Part shown: positions 10,006-18,709 of the stretch, piece by piece
Layout of the letters: every line of letters begins with the position of its first letter
Position numbering within the stretch: position 1 is the first letter of the stretch
NCBI GenBank assembly: GCA_041665605.1
Contig: JBAYIO010000014.1
Location: forward strand, 7,037 to 71,036
Source of the DNA: CAIPAT01 sp041665605
Lineage (GTDB): Bacteria; Verrucomicrobiota; Lentisphaeria; Victivallales; Victivallaceae
Reading direction: 5' to 3'
Length of the DNA: 64,000 nucleotides
Position numbers and translations under genes: made by a program
Notes under the pieces: generated by a model
Database searches by the model: none
What the model was told of the DNA's origin: nothing
The model's input: only the letters and a program-made list of their open reading frames with translations

Positions 10006-10044
10006 TTGACATTTAACTAGACAATACAGTATAGTCATTGTTAG
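10006..10044 (+). promoter_or_regulatory. Promoter and candidate operator of the first GntR/LacI gene
   Basis: TTGACA at 10006-10011 and TATAGT at 10030-10035 are separated by 18 nt, 33 nt upstream of the regulator start. A near-perfect inverted repeat overlaps the -10 box: CTAGACAAT at 10017-10025 and ATTGTTAG at 10037-10044. That position is what an autorepressor site would need, but regulation is inference. Confidence 0.55.
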
Positions 10045-10067
10045 TGGATTAAATTAAGGGGCATATA

Positions 10068-11189
10068 ATGCGGCAACCGGTCAAAAGAATGAAATTGTAC
10101 GAGGCGATGAAACAGGATATCGCACAAGGGATTTATTTGCCCGGCTCATTTCTGCCGAATGAACTGGAACTTGTGAAGAAATATGGACACGCCCGCGATA
10201 CGGTGCGTCTGGCGCTGGCGCTGCTCGAAGACGAAAAAATCATCGAGTTGAAGAAAAACAAAGGACGCCAGATATGTCCGGCCAATGTCGAAAAGGCAAA
10301 AGTTCCGCTGACTTTTTTATTGCCGTGCCCTGATTTTTTAAGCGAGGCATTTCCAGATGTGGCAGTGCAGGATACCCGTCAGATATTCAAAGGTGTTTCC
10401 CATATTGCGTTTGAGTATGATTACCGCGTGGAAACCGTGCCGGTGTCGCCGACCAATAATCAACACGATATCGACTGGCGAAAGCTGGATTTTGTCAATG
10501 CGGATAGCCTGGTAGTATTAGTCGGCGATTGGTATCGTGACCTGTTTCCGCTGCTGCTGGAACGCGGTTGCCGAAAGGTGTTTGTCTATTCACATCTTGC
10601 TCACCGGAAAGATGACGAGGATTTTTTAAATAACAGTTTTCGTATTGCCATTAACGCTTCCGGCGCGGCGGAAGCGGCGGTTGAGTATTTGTTTCGGCAA
10701 GGTTGCCGGAGAATAGCGCTGTTTCATTATAACATATCAGAGCCGGAACATCCGGTTATGGGCGGTTACCTTTCCGGGCTAAGAAAATGCGGACTGAAGT
10801 TTGCCGCCTGGCATGAGCTTCCGGAAGAGCATCTGAAACTGCAAGACGTTAAAAACCGGTTGAAGGATTTTTATAAAAAATCCGGTGGTTTTGACAGCCT
10901 GCTCATAAGCCCCAAAATGGCTATTGATTTACATCTGCGCAATTTATACCAGGAGCTCGGTTTGACGGAAGATATCAAAATAATAGTTTCTAATGATGTT
11001 GCCAATAACCAATGGGTAGTGCCGCCGCTGACAAGTATGGTATTCCCATACGAGGACATTGGACGGATTGCGGCGCGGCATCTGCTGTCCCCGGAATTTG
11101 CGCCAGGAGAGCAGTTGGTTAGCGCCCGGCTTATTGAGCGCGGCTCTACTTCAGTATTTTCGAAAAAAACGGAATTTGTTTCAATATAA
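10068..11189 (+). CDS. GntR-family regulator with LacI-type ligand-binding domain
   Basis: A 373-residue transcription factor. Residues about 8-70 form a GntR winged helix: LYEAMKQDIAQGIYLPGSFL, then NELELVKKYGHARDTVRLAL and a wing near ALLEDEKIIELKKNKGRQI. Residues about 78-365 resemble the periplasmic-binding-protein fold used by LacI/GalR sensors, with AVEYLFRQGCRRIALFHYN and a final LTSMVFPYEDIGRIAARHLL. This combination (AraR-like) usually senses a sugar. The gene has its own promoter and a ribosome site AGGGG. It is followed after 30 nt by a pseudopilin and then a catabolic gene set on the same strand, which it probably controls. Confidence 0.88.
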   Translation: MRQPVKRMKLYEAMKQDIAQGIYLPGSFLPNELELVKKYGHARDTVRLALALLEDEKIIELKKNKGRQICPANVEKAKVPLTFLLPCPDFLSEAFPDVAVQDTRQIFKGVSHIAFEYDYRVETVPVSPTNNQHDIDWRKLDFVNADSLVVLVGDWYRDLFPLLLERGCRKVFVYSHLAHRKDDEDFLNNSFRIAINASGAAEAAVEYLFRQGCRRIALFHYNISEPEHPVMGGYLSGLRKCGLKFAAWHELPEEHLKLQDVKNRLKDFYKKSGGFDSLLISPKMAIDLHLRNLYQELGLTEDIKIIVSNDVANNQWVVPPLTSMVFPYEDIGRIAARHLLSPEFAPGEQLVSARLIERGSTSVFSKKTEFVSI

Positions 11190-11219
11190 ACCCCAAGCAG
11201 CAATAGGAGAATAAAAATC

Positions 11220-11981
11220 ATGAGAAGCCGGGAAAATAATTTTACACTCATTGAATTGCTCATTGTCATAGCTATCATAACAATATTGGTTGCTATGCTG
11301 CTGCCGGCTTTGAATAAAGCAAGAGAAAAAGCCAAACAGGCGATATGCAGAAGCAACCTGAAACAGGATGGATTGGCATTGTTCTCTTATGCGAATGATT
11401 ACAACTCTTATCTTCCTGTCACCACTGATTCGGCATGTTCGCAGCTTGACTTTGTGAATGCGTTGCCGGAAAATTCATCGAATGCCGCCGTAGTTGGTCC
11501 GGGAGAAGTACTTTGGCAATATTTGGGGAAAAATGGCCGGCCGCTTTTTTGTCCTTCAAATCCAAGCAGAGGGTATGATATATACAAGAGCTATTTCAAT
11601 TATGCGGGGCATATCAGGGGTGCCGGCACGGATACGTTATGGACAGGTTATGCATATTGCGGGCGTAATCAGGATCCGCATTTGAAAAAAGCCGATGGTA
11701 CTTTGTATCCTTTTTTGCCATACATAAAAAAACAGACATCGGCAGACGTGCTGATGGCTGATTTTACAAGGAGCTTTGTTGCAAATGCAAATGCAGCAGA
11801 CGCAAAATACCTGGTATCTGGAGAATATTGGGATTTTGCTAATAATTCACACATCACAAACAGCATTTACCCTGTCGGCGGTAATGTGCTATACTATGAC
11901 GGTCATGCAACATGGATTCCATTCTCTAACATGAGCAGAAGAGTTCGTGCATATTATGAGAACTATTCTTACTGGTGGTAA
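11220..11981 (+). CDS. Pseudopilin-like protein in the first GntR locus
   Basis: A 253-residue protein with the leader MRSRENN followed by FTLIELLIVIAIITILVAML and LPALNKAREKAKQ. The -1 residue is Asn, not Gly. A central domain rich in Tyr, Asn and Gly contains several Cys residues, and the C-terminus carries NVLYYDGHATWIP, the same DGH motif as the two other pseudopilins here. The start has a clean AGGAG ribosome site. It lies between the GntR regulator and a secreted FG-GAP protein, so it is probably co-expressed with glycan-use genes. Function is unknown; a surface or T2SS-linked role is inferred from the N-terminus only. Confidence 0.86.
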   Translation: MRSRENNFTLIELLIVIAIITILVAMLLPALNKAREKAKQAICRSNLKQDGLALFSYANDYNSYLPVTTDSACSQLDFVNALPENSSNAAVVGPGEVLWQYLGKNGRPLFCPSNPSRGYDIYKSYFNYAGHIRGAGTDTLWTGYAYCGRNQDPHLKKADGTLYPFLPYIKKQTSADVLMADFTRSFVANANAADAKYLVSGEYWDFANNSHITNSIYPVGGNVLYYDGHATWIPFSNMSRRVRAYYENYSYWW

Positions 11982-12066
11982 TGATTCAAAAAATGAGCAA
12001 CTTTGCCGCTGCGCGTACGCAAACATCAACCGCCAGTCGATTAACTGGTAAAAGATAAGAGGGAAT

Positions 12067-13305
12067 ATGCTGCTGAAAAAAACAAAATATCTGATAGTAC
12101 TTCTTTTAATAATAACTTCAATTGGCGCTTATGCGGAAAGGCCAGGCTGGCCGATTGATATGAAAGATGATATTTTTTCATCTCCGTTATTAGCTGACAT
12201 TAACGGAGACGGAAAATTGGAAATAATTGTCTGCGGCTCCGGTTCCAGAGCCGCCGATAAAAATGGTTCTGTGCATGTGTGGGATTGTGACGGCAGGCCC
12301 ATGCCGGGGTGGCCCCGGAAAGTGGAAGGCCGGATTATGGGCAGTTCCCCCGCCGGCGGGAAAACCGGCGCGAAATATCAAATCATAGTATGCACTGAAA
12401 AAGGTTTAATATATGCATGGCATCAGGATGGAACGCCTGTCAAGGGCTGGCCTGTTTCATTACCCGGAGGAATTGCATCCACTCCCATACTTAAAGATCT
12501 GGATAGTGACGGCCAGTCTGAAATTATTGCCGGTTGTCTTGATGGCAAAGTTTACATTATAAAGGACTCCGGACATCCTCTGGTCGGCTGGCCGCGTGAT
12601 ACCGGAAGTCCTGTTACAGGAATAGCCGCGGCAGATATTGATGGAGACGGCAGTCCGGAGATAATCGCCTGCAGCAAAAATAATAGAGTTCATATATGGA
12701 ATAAACAGGGGCAGCTTCTGACCGGCTGGCCCCGGGAAAACTTAAGTTACATGTCTCCTGCTATCGGGAAAATTGATCCCCGGAGTAAAGGTTTGGAAAT
12801 GGTTTTTACAGGAGAAAAACAGATAAATATTTTGCATTGTGACGGGACTTCCCTGGCTGGCTGGCCTAAAGAAATTCCGCATCCCGGACCTCCGGCGCTT
12901 GGAGATATAGATAACGACGGAAGTTTGGAAATAATTGCAAGTTCAAATCCGAAAAAGCAGCGGAGTTCTGTATATGCATGGCACATGGATGGCGCTTTAG
13001 TCAAAGGCTGGCCGGTTGAACCGGGGGGGGCGGCAGGATATGTGATTGCAGATATTCCGGTACTTTATGATTTGGATGGCGACGGTACGCTTGAAGTCAT
13101 TGTTGCCCATACCTGTTATTCTATTCATGCATGGCATTTTGACGGTATCCGCGTAAAAAATTTCCCAATTCGGGATATCGGCATGCAATATTACAGTCCT
13201 TCAATTGCCGATTTGGATGATAATGGCCGCCTGGAACTTGTATTCGGCGGTGTCAGCAGCGTATTGAAGGTACACGTGTTCCAGCTTCCATTTGCTTATC
13301 GCTAA
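12067..13305 (+). CDS. Secreted FG-GAP/VCBS-repeat beta-propeller protein
   Basis: A 412-residue protein with a signal peptide (MLLKKTKYLIVLLLIITSIG, then AYA). The mature part is a run of about seven or eight repeats, each with a Ca2+-type loop D-x-[DN]-G-D-G followed by xxEII, then a V-x-x-W-x-x-DG strand and a terminal GWP. Examples are DINGDGKLEIIV, DLDSDGQSEIIA, DIDGDGSPEIIA, DIDNDGSLEIIA and DLDGDGTLEVIV. This is the FG-GAP/integrin-like propeller pattern, here ending each blade with GWP. The second and fifth blades lack the canonical loop. Such proteins usually bind ligands or calcium outside the cell. The gene sits between the pseudopilin and the hydrolase gene on the same strand. Confidence 0.88.
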   Translation: MLLKKTKYLIVLLLIITSIGAYAERPGWPIDMKDDIFSSPLLADINGDGKLEIIVCGSGSRAADKNGSVHVWDCDGRPMPGWPRKVEGRIMGSSPAGGKTGAKYQIIVCTEKGLIYAWHQDGTPVKGWPVSLPGGIASTPILKDLDSDGQSEIIAGCLDGKVYIIKDSGHPLVGWPRDTGSPVTGIAAADIDGDGSPEIIACSKNNRVHIWNKQGQLLTGWPRENLSYMSPAIGKIDPRSKGLEMVFTGEKQINILHCDGTSLAGWPKEIPHPGPPALGDIDNDGSLEIIASSNPKKQRSSVYAWHMDGALVKGWPVEPGGAAGYVIADIPVLYDLDGDGTLEVIVAHTCYSIHAWHFDGIRVKNFPIRDIGMQYYSPSIADLDDNGRLELVFGGVSSVLKVHVFQLPFAYR

Positions 13306-13347
13306 AGGGATGATATTAAAATTTTGAAAAATAAAAAAGGAAATGAT

Positions 13348-16300
13348 ATGGATAACAGCATCAGATTGAAGATTGTGGCAGATGGATTTAAAATATTTTT
13401 TCTTTATTTAACGCTTATATGTTTGTTGTCATCTACGAGCATCTGCTATGGACTGACAAGGAAATATGAACCGGAAAAGACAGATGATGAACGAGGATAT
13501 TTCATTTATGCCAAACCGAAATTTGAACTGATTAGTCCTTCATATTTTCCATGTCCGCAGGAGATTATTAAAAATAAGCTATCTCTTTGCGCTTCATTAA
13601 ACGAATATGCGCCGGCCACTTTTCATATTTATGCGCTTAAAGAACTTAAAGATGCGAAGATTTCTGTTACAGATTTAAAGTCGGGAGAGAAGATAATTCC
13701 CGGCAGCGAAATTGATTTGCGGATTGTCAAGTGCTGGAAGCAGCGGGATATTATAGATGCAAAGAAGGCGGTGGTGATACCGGAACTTCTTGTAAAGGAT
13801 GACCGGATAGAGCTGAAAGGATATTTATCTTCCATGCCTCTGACCTCCTATGCCGTTGCCGATATTCCTGTAAATACTTCCAAACAGATATGGATTACGG
13901 TCAAAACCTCAGATTCCACACTGCCCGGGAATTATACCGGTTATATCATAATCAAACCTGCAAACGGCCCGGAGACGCAATTGGAATTGAGTCTCGAAGT
14001 GATGCCGATAAAACTTCTTCCGCCTAATAAGTCATATGCGATTTATTATACGGGGTCATCTTTCGGACTGCCCTGGTATGTTCCTAAAATATATCCGGAT
14101 ATAAAGACCTGGGAGGAGCAATGCCGCAAGGATTTGGCGGATATCAGGGCGCATGGTTTTCAAAGTGTTACAACCTTCGCTCCAATATCCGGTTCCGGCA
14201 AGAGCGGGAAATTAGTTCTCGACCTTGCCAATCTTGAAAAATCCCTGCAATTTCATAAAGAAGCCGGTCTTACCGGGTTCACTACTTATCTACAGATGTA
14301 TTCTATGATTGACGGAAAAACTCTGCGCTACCAGGATTATTGCAAAACTGAAGAAGAAAGAAAATTATTCTATTATACTATGGAAAAAGTGGTAGTGGAA
14401 ACTGAAGCGCTTATCAAGAAAAGGTTTGATGGGGTTATCAGGCTATTTTATTATGGCATTGATGAGGCCAGTCGCGATCCGCAAAAAAGTCCATACAAGA
14501 ATTTGGCGCCGGATTATGCCGTCGGCGTATGTAAAAAAATATTTGAAGCCATTCGCCGTGGAGGTGGGCTTACTACCGCGGCGGCATATCGTTCGATTGC
14601 ATATGGCGGTTTTGACGTCCTGGGCCCTCTAAATGATCTTCCTGTCTATAACTATGGCTCTGTTTATCCTGGCGTTTCTCCTGAAGAGATTAGAAAAGAG
14701 GCGGAAAGTAAAAAAGGCGCTTACTCCTACTGGCAGTGCTGGGAGGAAAATCCCAGGCAAAACCGGTTATTGTCCGGATTCATGCTTTGGAAATCCGGTT
14801 TTACGGGAATAATGCCGTACTGCGCATGGTTTGCATCAGGATCCGGCAATGATCCTTATGACGAATTCAGCGGTAAACTGGCGGAGAAAAATATGTACTG
14901 CGTCTACCCGTCATTGCAGGGGCCGATCCCTACGCTCCAATGGGAAGCGCTCAGAGAGGGGATTAACGATGTCAGATACTTGACAACCCTTGCCGAATTG
15001 ATTAAACAGGAAAAAAATCCTCAAAAAGCTCAAAAGGCCCAGGATGTGATTGATAAAATATTAAACCGGATAACCCTTAACATTAGTGAGGCGTTGTTTG
15101 ATATTTCGGAAAATGATTTGTGTGTGTTTCGCATGCAAATAGCCCAGGCTATTATGGAACTTTCAGAAAGTAAAAAAAAAATATTAGAAGTCCGGAAAAT
15201 AGATAGATCGCTCACACTTGGCAGTTGGATAAAAGAGATTGAACCTCAAAAATTAAGATTGCCGCTTTCGGAAACAGGAAAAACACTTGAGAACAAAACG
15301 GCAGTTTATATGTTTTATGATGATGTCAGCCTGTATTTAGTTTTTGATTGTGAAGATTCCGAGCCGGATAAATTGGTTTCCGGCGCTATGAAGAGACGAG
15401 ATGGAGAATGGGGTGATGACGGGATAGAAATCTTTCTTGATCCGGGATTAACGGGAAAATCGTATTACCATTTTCTGGTTAATGCAAAAGGACTTCTATC
15501 TGACAATTACTACTCCTCCGTGCAAAATAGAAATACTGAGTGGGACAGCAATGCTGAAGTAAAATCACGCGTGGAGAAAAAAGGCTGGATAACAGAGGTT
15601 AAAATACCCTGGGCGAATATTGCTGCCGATACTGTTCTTCCTGCTTTATGGGGAGTAAATCTGGGGAGATGGGAACCAAAGAAAAATATAGTTCAGACAT
15701 GGGCATCATTGAGCAATCGCAACTTTCATCAGCCGGAACAATTCAAGAAGGTGCAATTTAAACTTGATCCCGCAGGCTATTGTTGCCAAATTGTTAATTT
15801 CAGCTTTGGGGCCATGGCTCTCGGCAACAATATACTAACTGCGGGAATCAAAAACAATAGTTCTGAAAAACTGGATTTAATCGCGGAAGTAATATGGGCG
15901 TTTAATGGACTGCTGAAATCAGAAAACACACATTTCTCTATTAACCCTGAAGAAACAAAAAATATTTCTTTGCCTTATAGGATTGAACATAAAGGGAAAA
16001 ACGGCAAGATAATTTTTAATGTCATTAACTTGAAAAACAATTTTCTGTGCTTGCAAAAAGTAAAATATTTTGCGGTTGATGATTCAATTATAAAATTAAA
16101 AATTGATCCGGTCTGTTATATGTCAGATAATCAGCTAATACTTGGCACGATGATTAATCTAGGCGATTCTGATAGAAATAAAGCTACTCTCACGGTGAAA
16201 CTTCTTTCGCCGGCACTTGACAGAGAGATTTTTAAAGAGAGTATTATTTCTCCTGCCCGTATAACAGATATTCCTTTAAAAATAGTTGAATTGCCCCCGG

Positions 16301-16395
16301 GCTTGTATTTAATATCAGCGGAACTTTTTAATGAACAAAAGCAATTGATCGAATCTAAAACCGTTGAAATTAAGCGAATTAATAATCCCTTTTAA
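13348..16395 (+). CDS. Secreted DUF4091/GH123-like glycoside hydrolase with CBM9-like domain
   Basis: A 1015-residue protein. ATG 13348 follows AAGGA at good spacing and gives a signal peptide (hydrophobic run near FFLYLTLICLLSS). The N-terminal beta domain is followed by a (beta/alpha)8-like region carrying RLFYYGIDEAS near residue 370, the likely catalytic Asp-Glu pair of the GH123/DUF4091 group, and later WEALREGINDVRYLTTLAEL, a typical DUF4091 end. Residues about 620-800 look like a CBM9-like module: VYMFYDDVSLYLVFDCEDSE, then GDDGIEIFLDPG and VEKKGWITEVKIPWANI. A C-terminal beta region follows. GH123 enzymes act on N-acetylgalactosamine glycans, but the substrate here is not shown. DNA is visibly more A+T-rich than recCBD. 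Confidence 0.75.
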   Translation: MDNSIRLKIVADGFKIFFLYLTLICLLSSTSICYGLTRKYEPEKTDDERGYFIYAKPKFELISPSYFPCPQEIIKNKLSLCASLNEYAPATFHIYALKELKDAKISVTDLKSGEKIIPGSEIDLRIVKCWKQRDIIDAKKAVVIPELLVKDDRIELKGYLSSMPLTSYAVADIPVNTSKQIWITVKTSDSTLPGNYTGYIIIKPANGPETQLELSLEVMPIKLLPPNKSYAIYYTGSSFGLPWYVPKIYPDIKTWEEQCRKDLADIRAHGFQSVTTFAPISGSGKSGKLVLDLANLEKSLQFHKEAGLTGFTTYLQMYSMIDGKTLRYQDYCKTEEERKLFYYTMEKVVVETEALIKKRFDGVIRLFYYGIDEASRDPQKSPYKNLAPDYAVGVCKKIFEAIRRGGGLTTAAAYRSIAYGGFDVLGPLNDLPVYNYGSVYPGVSPEEIRKEAESKKGAYSYWQCWEENPRQNRLLSGFMLWKSGFTGIMPYCAWFASGSGNDPYDEFSGKLAEKNMYCVYPSLQGPIPTLQWEALREGINDVRYLTTLAELIKQEKNPQKAQKAQDVIDKILNRITLNISEALFDISENDLCVFRMQIAQAIMELSESKKKILEVRKIDRSLTLGSWIKEIEPQKLRLPLSETGKTLENKTAVYMFYDDVSLYLVFDCEDSEPDKLVSGAMKRRDGEWGDDGIEIFLDPGLTGKSYYHFLVNAKGLLSDNYYSSVQNRNTEWDSNAEVKSRVEKKGWITEVKIPWANIAADTVLPALWGVNLGRWEPKKNIVQTWASLSNRNFHQPEQFKKVQFKLDPAGYCCQIVNFSFGAMALGNNILTAGIKNNSSEKLDLIAEVIWAFNGLLKSENTHFSINPEETKNISLPYRIEHKGKNGKIIFNVINLKNNFLCLQKVKYFAVDDSIIKLKIDPVCYMSDNQLILGTMINLGDSDRNKATLTVKLLSPALDREIFKESIISPARITDIPLKIVELPPGLYLISAELFNEQKQLIESKTVEIKRINNPF

Positions 16396-16413
16396 AGTAC
16401 AAAGGTTAAACTA

Positions 16414-17301
16414 ATGAATATAATTGATGCGCATAATCATCCGGACTGGCTTGGACATAATCTGGATAGATTTTTAGCAAACATGGACCAGTGCGGCATC
16501 GGCCGGACATGGCTGCTGAACTGGGAAACTCAGGAACACGAATATCTGACTTATTATAACGAGGTGACTCCGGCAAAACTGTTTGCCAATCAGTCCGGCG
16601 GGCCGATCCCGTTTGAGCGCTGTGTCTCCTATGTGGAACGTGCTCCGGACCGCTTTATTCTTGGTTACGCGCCGGACCCGAGACTTCCGAATGCATGTGC
16701 CAGACTGAAAGCCGCCAACAGTATCTATGGCGCGAAAATCTGCGGAGAAGTGAAATGCCGCATGATGTATGACAACCCGGACGCGCTGCGCATGTTCCGC
16801 CTGGCCGGCGAACTGAAAATGCCGGTGGTACTCCATATGCAGTATGACCGCCGGCGAACCTGTGATAACCCATGGGGTGAATGGTACGGCGGTACTATTG
16901 ATACCCTGGAACGCGTCCTGCAAGCCTGTCCTGATACCATCTTTCTCGGACACGCTCCAGGGTTCTGGCTGCATATTTCAGACGATGAATGTTATAAGAC
17001 AGGTGACAGTTCCGGAAAACGAAAAGTAATCGAAGGCGGTAGAGTTCCTCAACTTTTGCGGAAATATCCGAACCTTTACTGTGACATCTCGGCAGGTTCC
17101 GGACATGAGGCACTGAGCCGCGATTTGGATCATGCAAGAAAATTCCTGCTGGAATTCCGTGATCGCGTTTTATACGCCCGCGACAAGTTTGACAATGCGC
17201 ATCAGGAACTGATTAATACGCTTGATCTGCCGTTGCCGGTTCTGGAAAATATTTATCATGGAAACGCAGAAAGATTACTTGAGACCATAGATAATTTATA
17301 A
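16414..17301 (+). CDS. Amidohydrolase-family TIM-barrel protein
   Basis: A 295-residue cytoplasmic protein of the metal-dependent amidohydrolase (Amidohydro_2) type. It opens with IIDAHNHPDW, giving the HxH motif on strand 1. Later strands show MPVVLHMQYD, then TIFLGHAPGFW and NLYCDISAGSGHEA. The last strand reads RVLYARDKFDN, where the metal Asp is expected, followed by IYHGNAERLL, the family's usual ending NAxRLL. Members hydrolyse C-N or C-C bonds in lactones, decarboxylated acids or amides; the substrate here is unknown. It lies 18 nt after the hydrolase gene and 18 nt before an aminotransferase, so all three are probably one transcript. Confidence 0.82.
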   Translation: MNIIDAHNHPDWLGHNLDRFLANMDQCGIGRTWLLNWETQEHEYLTYYNEVTPAKLFANQSGGPIPFERCVSYVERAPDRFILGYAPDPRLPNACARLKAANSIYGAKICGEVKCRMMYDNPDALRMFRLAGELKMPVVLHMQYDRRRTCDNPWGEWYGGTIDTLERVLQACPDTIFLGHAPGFWLHISDDECYKTGDSSGKRKVIEGGRVPQLLRKYPNLYCDISAGSGHEALSRDLDHARKFLLEFRDRVLYARDKFDNAHQELINTLDLPLPVLENIYHGNAERLLETIDNL

Positions 17302-17319
17302 CTTTTAAGGATTAAGTAT

Positions 17320-18645
17320 ATGAATAAATTAGCATTCAGCAGAGGCAAAAAACTGCCAGGCCTGGACAGCGGAAATATGTTCAATACCGGCAGTGATATG
17401 TTTTTCTGGCCGGTTATTAACCAGGCGATGGAGGACGGCGTAATCAAAGTATTACGTGAAGTAAAAATGTCCGGAATTGATTTGACTAAGGACTTTGAAA
17501 AAGGTTTTGCTGGATGGCATGGCGTAAAATACGCAATAGGCCACTCTTCCGGAACCGCGTCTTTACAAACCGCGATGTACGCGGTAGGACTTGGCGCTGG
17601 TGATGAGATGATTTGTCCGAATATTACTTATTGGGCAAGCTGCGCCCAGGCATTGACATTGGGAGCCTCGGTGGTTTTTGCGGATATCGATCCAGTCTCA
17701 TTATGTATCAATCCGGACGATATAGAGCATCGCATAACACCTAAAACTAAAGTAATTATGGTAGTCCATTATCTGGGGCATCCGGCGGATATGGACAGGA
17801 TCATGGAAATTGCAAAAAAACATAATTTGAAAGTCATTGAAGATGTCTCGCATGCGCACGGTTCTCTGTACAAAGGGAAGCTGGTCGGGACTTTCGGTGA
17901 CGCTGCCGGATTTTCGCTGATGAGCGCCAAATCGTTTGCCATCGGAGAAGCCGGAATATTTATCACAAATAACCGTGAATATTATGAAAAGGCAATCCTC
18001 TACGCTCATTATGAACGCCAAAGCGAGTTGACCATTCCGGAGTTGAAAGCTGAAGCCGGAATTCCAATCGGCGGTTATAAATACCGGATGCACCAGATGT
18101 CAAGTGTCGTTGGCATTGAGATGTTGAAGTGTTTTCCTGCGCAAATGGAAGAAGTGGATAAGGCGATGAATTATTTCTGGGATAGCCTTGAAGGATTAAA
18201 GGGCGCCAGAGCTCACCGGCCGGCGAAGAATTCTAATTGCACGATGGGCGCATGGTATTGTCCGCACGGGATTTATCATCCGGAAGAGCTTGAAGGATTA
18301 TCGGTTAAACGGTTTTGCGAAGCATTGCAGGCCGAAGGAGTTGCCGGATGCAGCCCGGGATGTAATGCCGCGCTGGCAAATCATCGTTTATTTTATGCCA
18401 CGGATGTATACGGCCGCGGAACCCCGACTAACTTTTCAGGTAAAAGTGAAAACTTTCCGGTAGCGGATAATATTCAGGAACATACTTTTTATATCCCGTG
18501 GTTTAAAAAATTCAGGCCGAATGAAATCGATAAGTATGTAGAGAAATTTAAACTGGTCATAGATAATTATAAAGAGTTATTATCCGGAGATGAAGCAAAT
18601 CAAAAAGTTTCCGGAAACTGGGCATTATCGCCAAAGAAATCTTAA
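17320..18645 (+). CDS. DegT/DnrJ/EryC1/StrS-family PLP aminotransferase
   Basis: A 441-residue fold-type I PLP enzyme of the sugar aminotransferase family. Markers are GHSSGTASLQTAMYAVGLG near residue 75, DEMICPNITYWASCAQ, VFADIDP, KVIEDVSHAHGSLYKGKLVG and GFSLMSAKSFAIGEAGIF. The Lys of SAK is the likely Schiff-base lysine, matching the family pattern S-x-x-x-x-K-x-[IL]-x-x-GEGG. The start has AAGGA upstream. Members transfer an amino group to keto-sugars or act in inositol metabolism. With an amidohydrolase and a secreted GH123-like enzyme beside it, a role in amino-sugar metabolism is plausible but not proven. It ends 64 nt from a convergent gene. Confidence 0.9.
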   Translation: MNKLAFSRGKKLPGLDSGNMFNTGSDMFFWPVINQAMEDGVIKVLREVKMSGIDLTKDFEKGFAGWHGVKYAIGHSSGTASLQTAMYAVGLGAGDEMICPNITYWASCAQALTLGASVVFADIDPVSLCINPDDIEHRITPKTKVIMVVHYLGHPADMDRIMEIAKKHNLKVIEDVSHAHGSLYKGKLVGTFGDAAGFSLMSAKSFAIGEAGIFITNNREYYEKAILYAHYERQSELTIPELKAEAGIPIGGYKYRMHQMSSVVGIEMLKCFPAQMEEVDKAMNYFWDSLEGLKGARAHRPAKNSNCTMGAWYCPHGIYHPEELEGLSVKRFCEALQAEGVAGCSPGCNAALANHRLFYATDVYGRGTPTNFSGKSENFPVADNIQEHTFYIPWFKKFRPNEIDKYVEKFKLVIDNYKELLSGDEANQKVSGNWALSPKKS

Positions 18646-18709
18646 ATGAAAGCATTTGTCGCAGGATGCCGGAAAGAAAAATCTGACACCCTGCATAATT
18701 ATTGATTAT

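Noticed and set aside
18661..18694. GCAGGATG/CACCCTGC inverted repeat between convergent genes as a terminator
   Set aside because: The 18-nt loop and missing T-run make it too weak to list.
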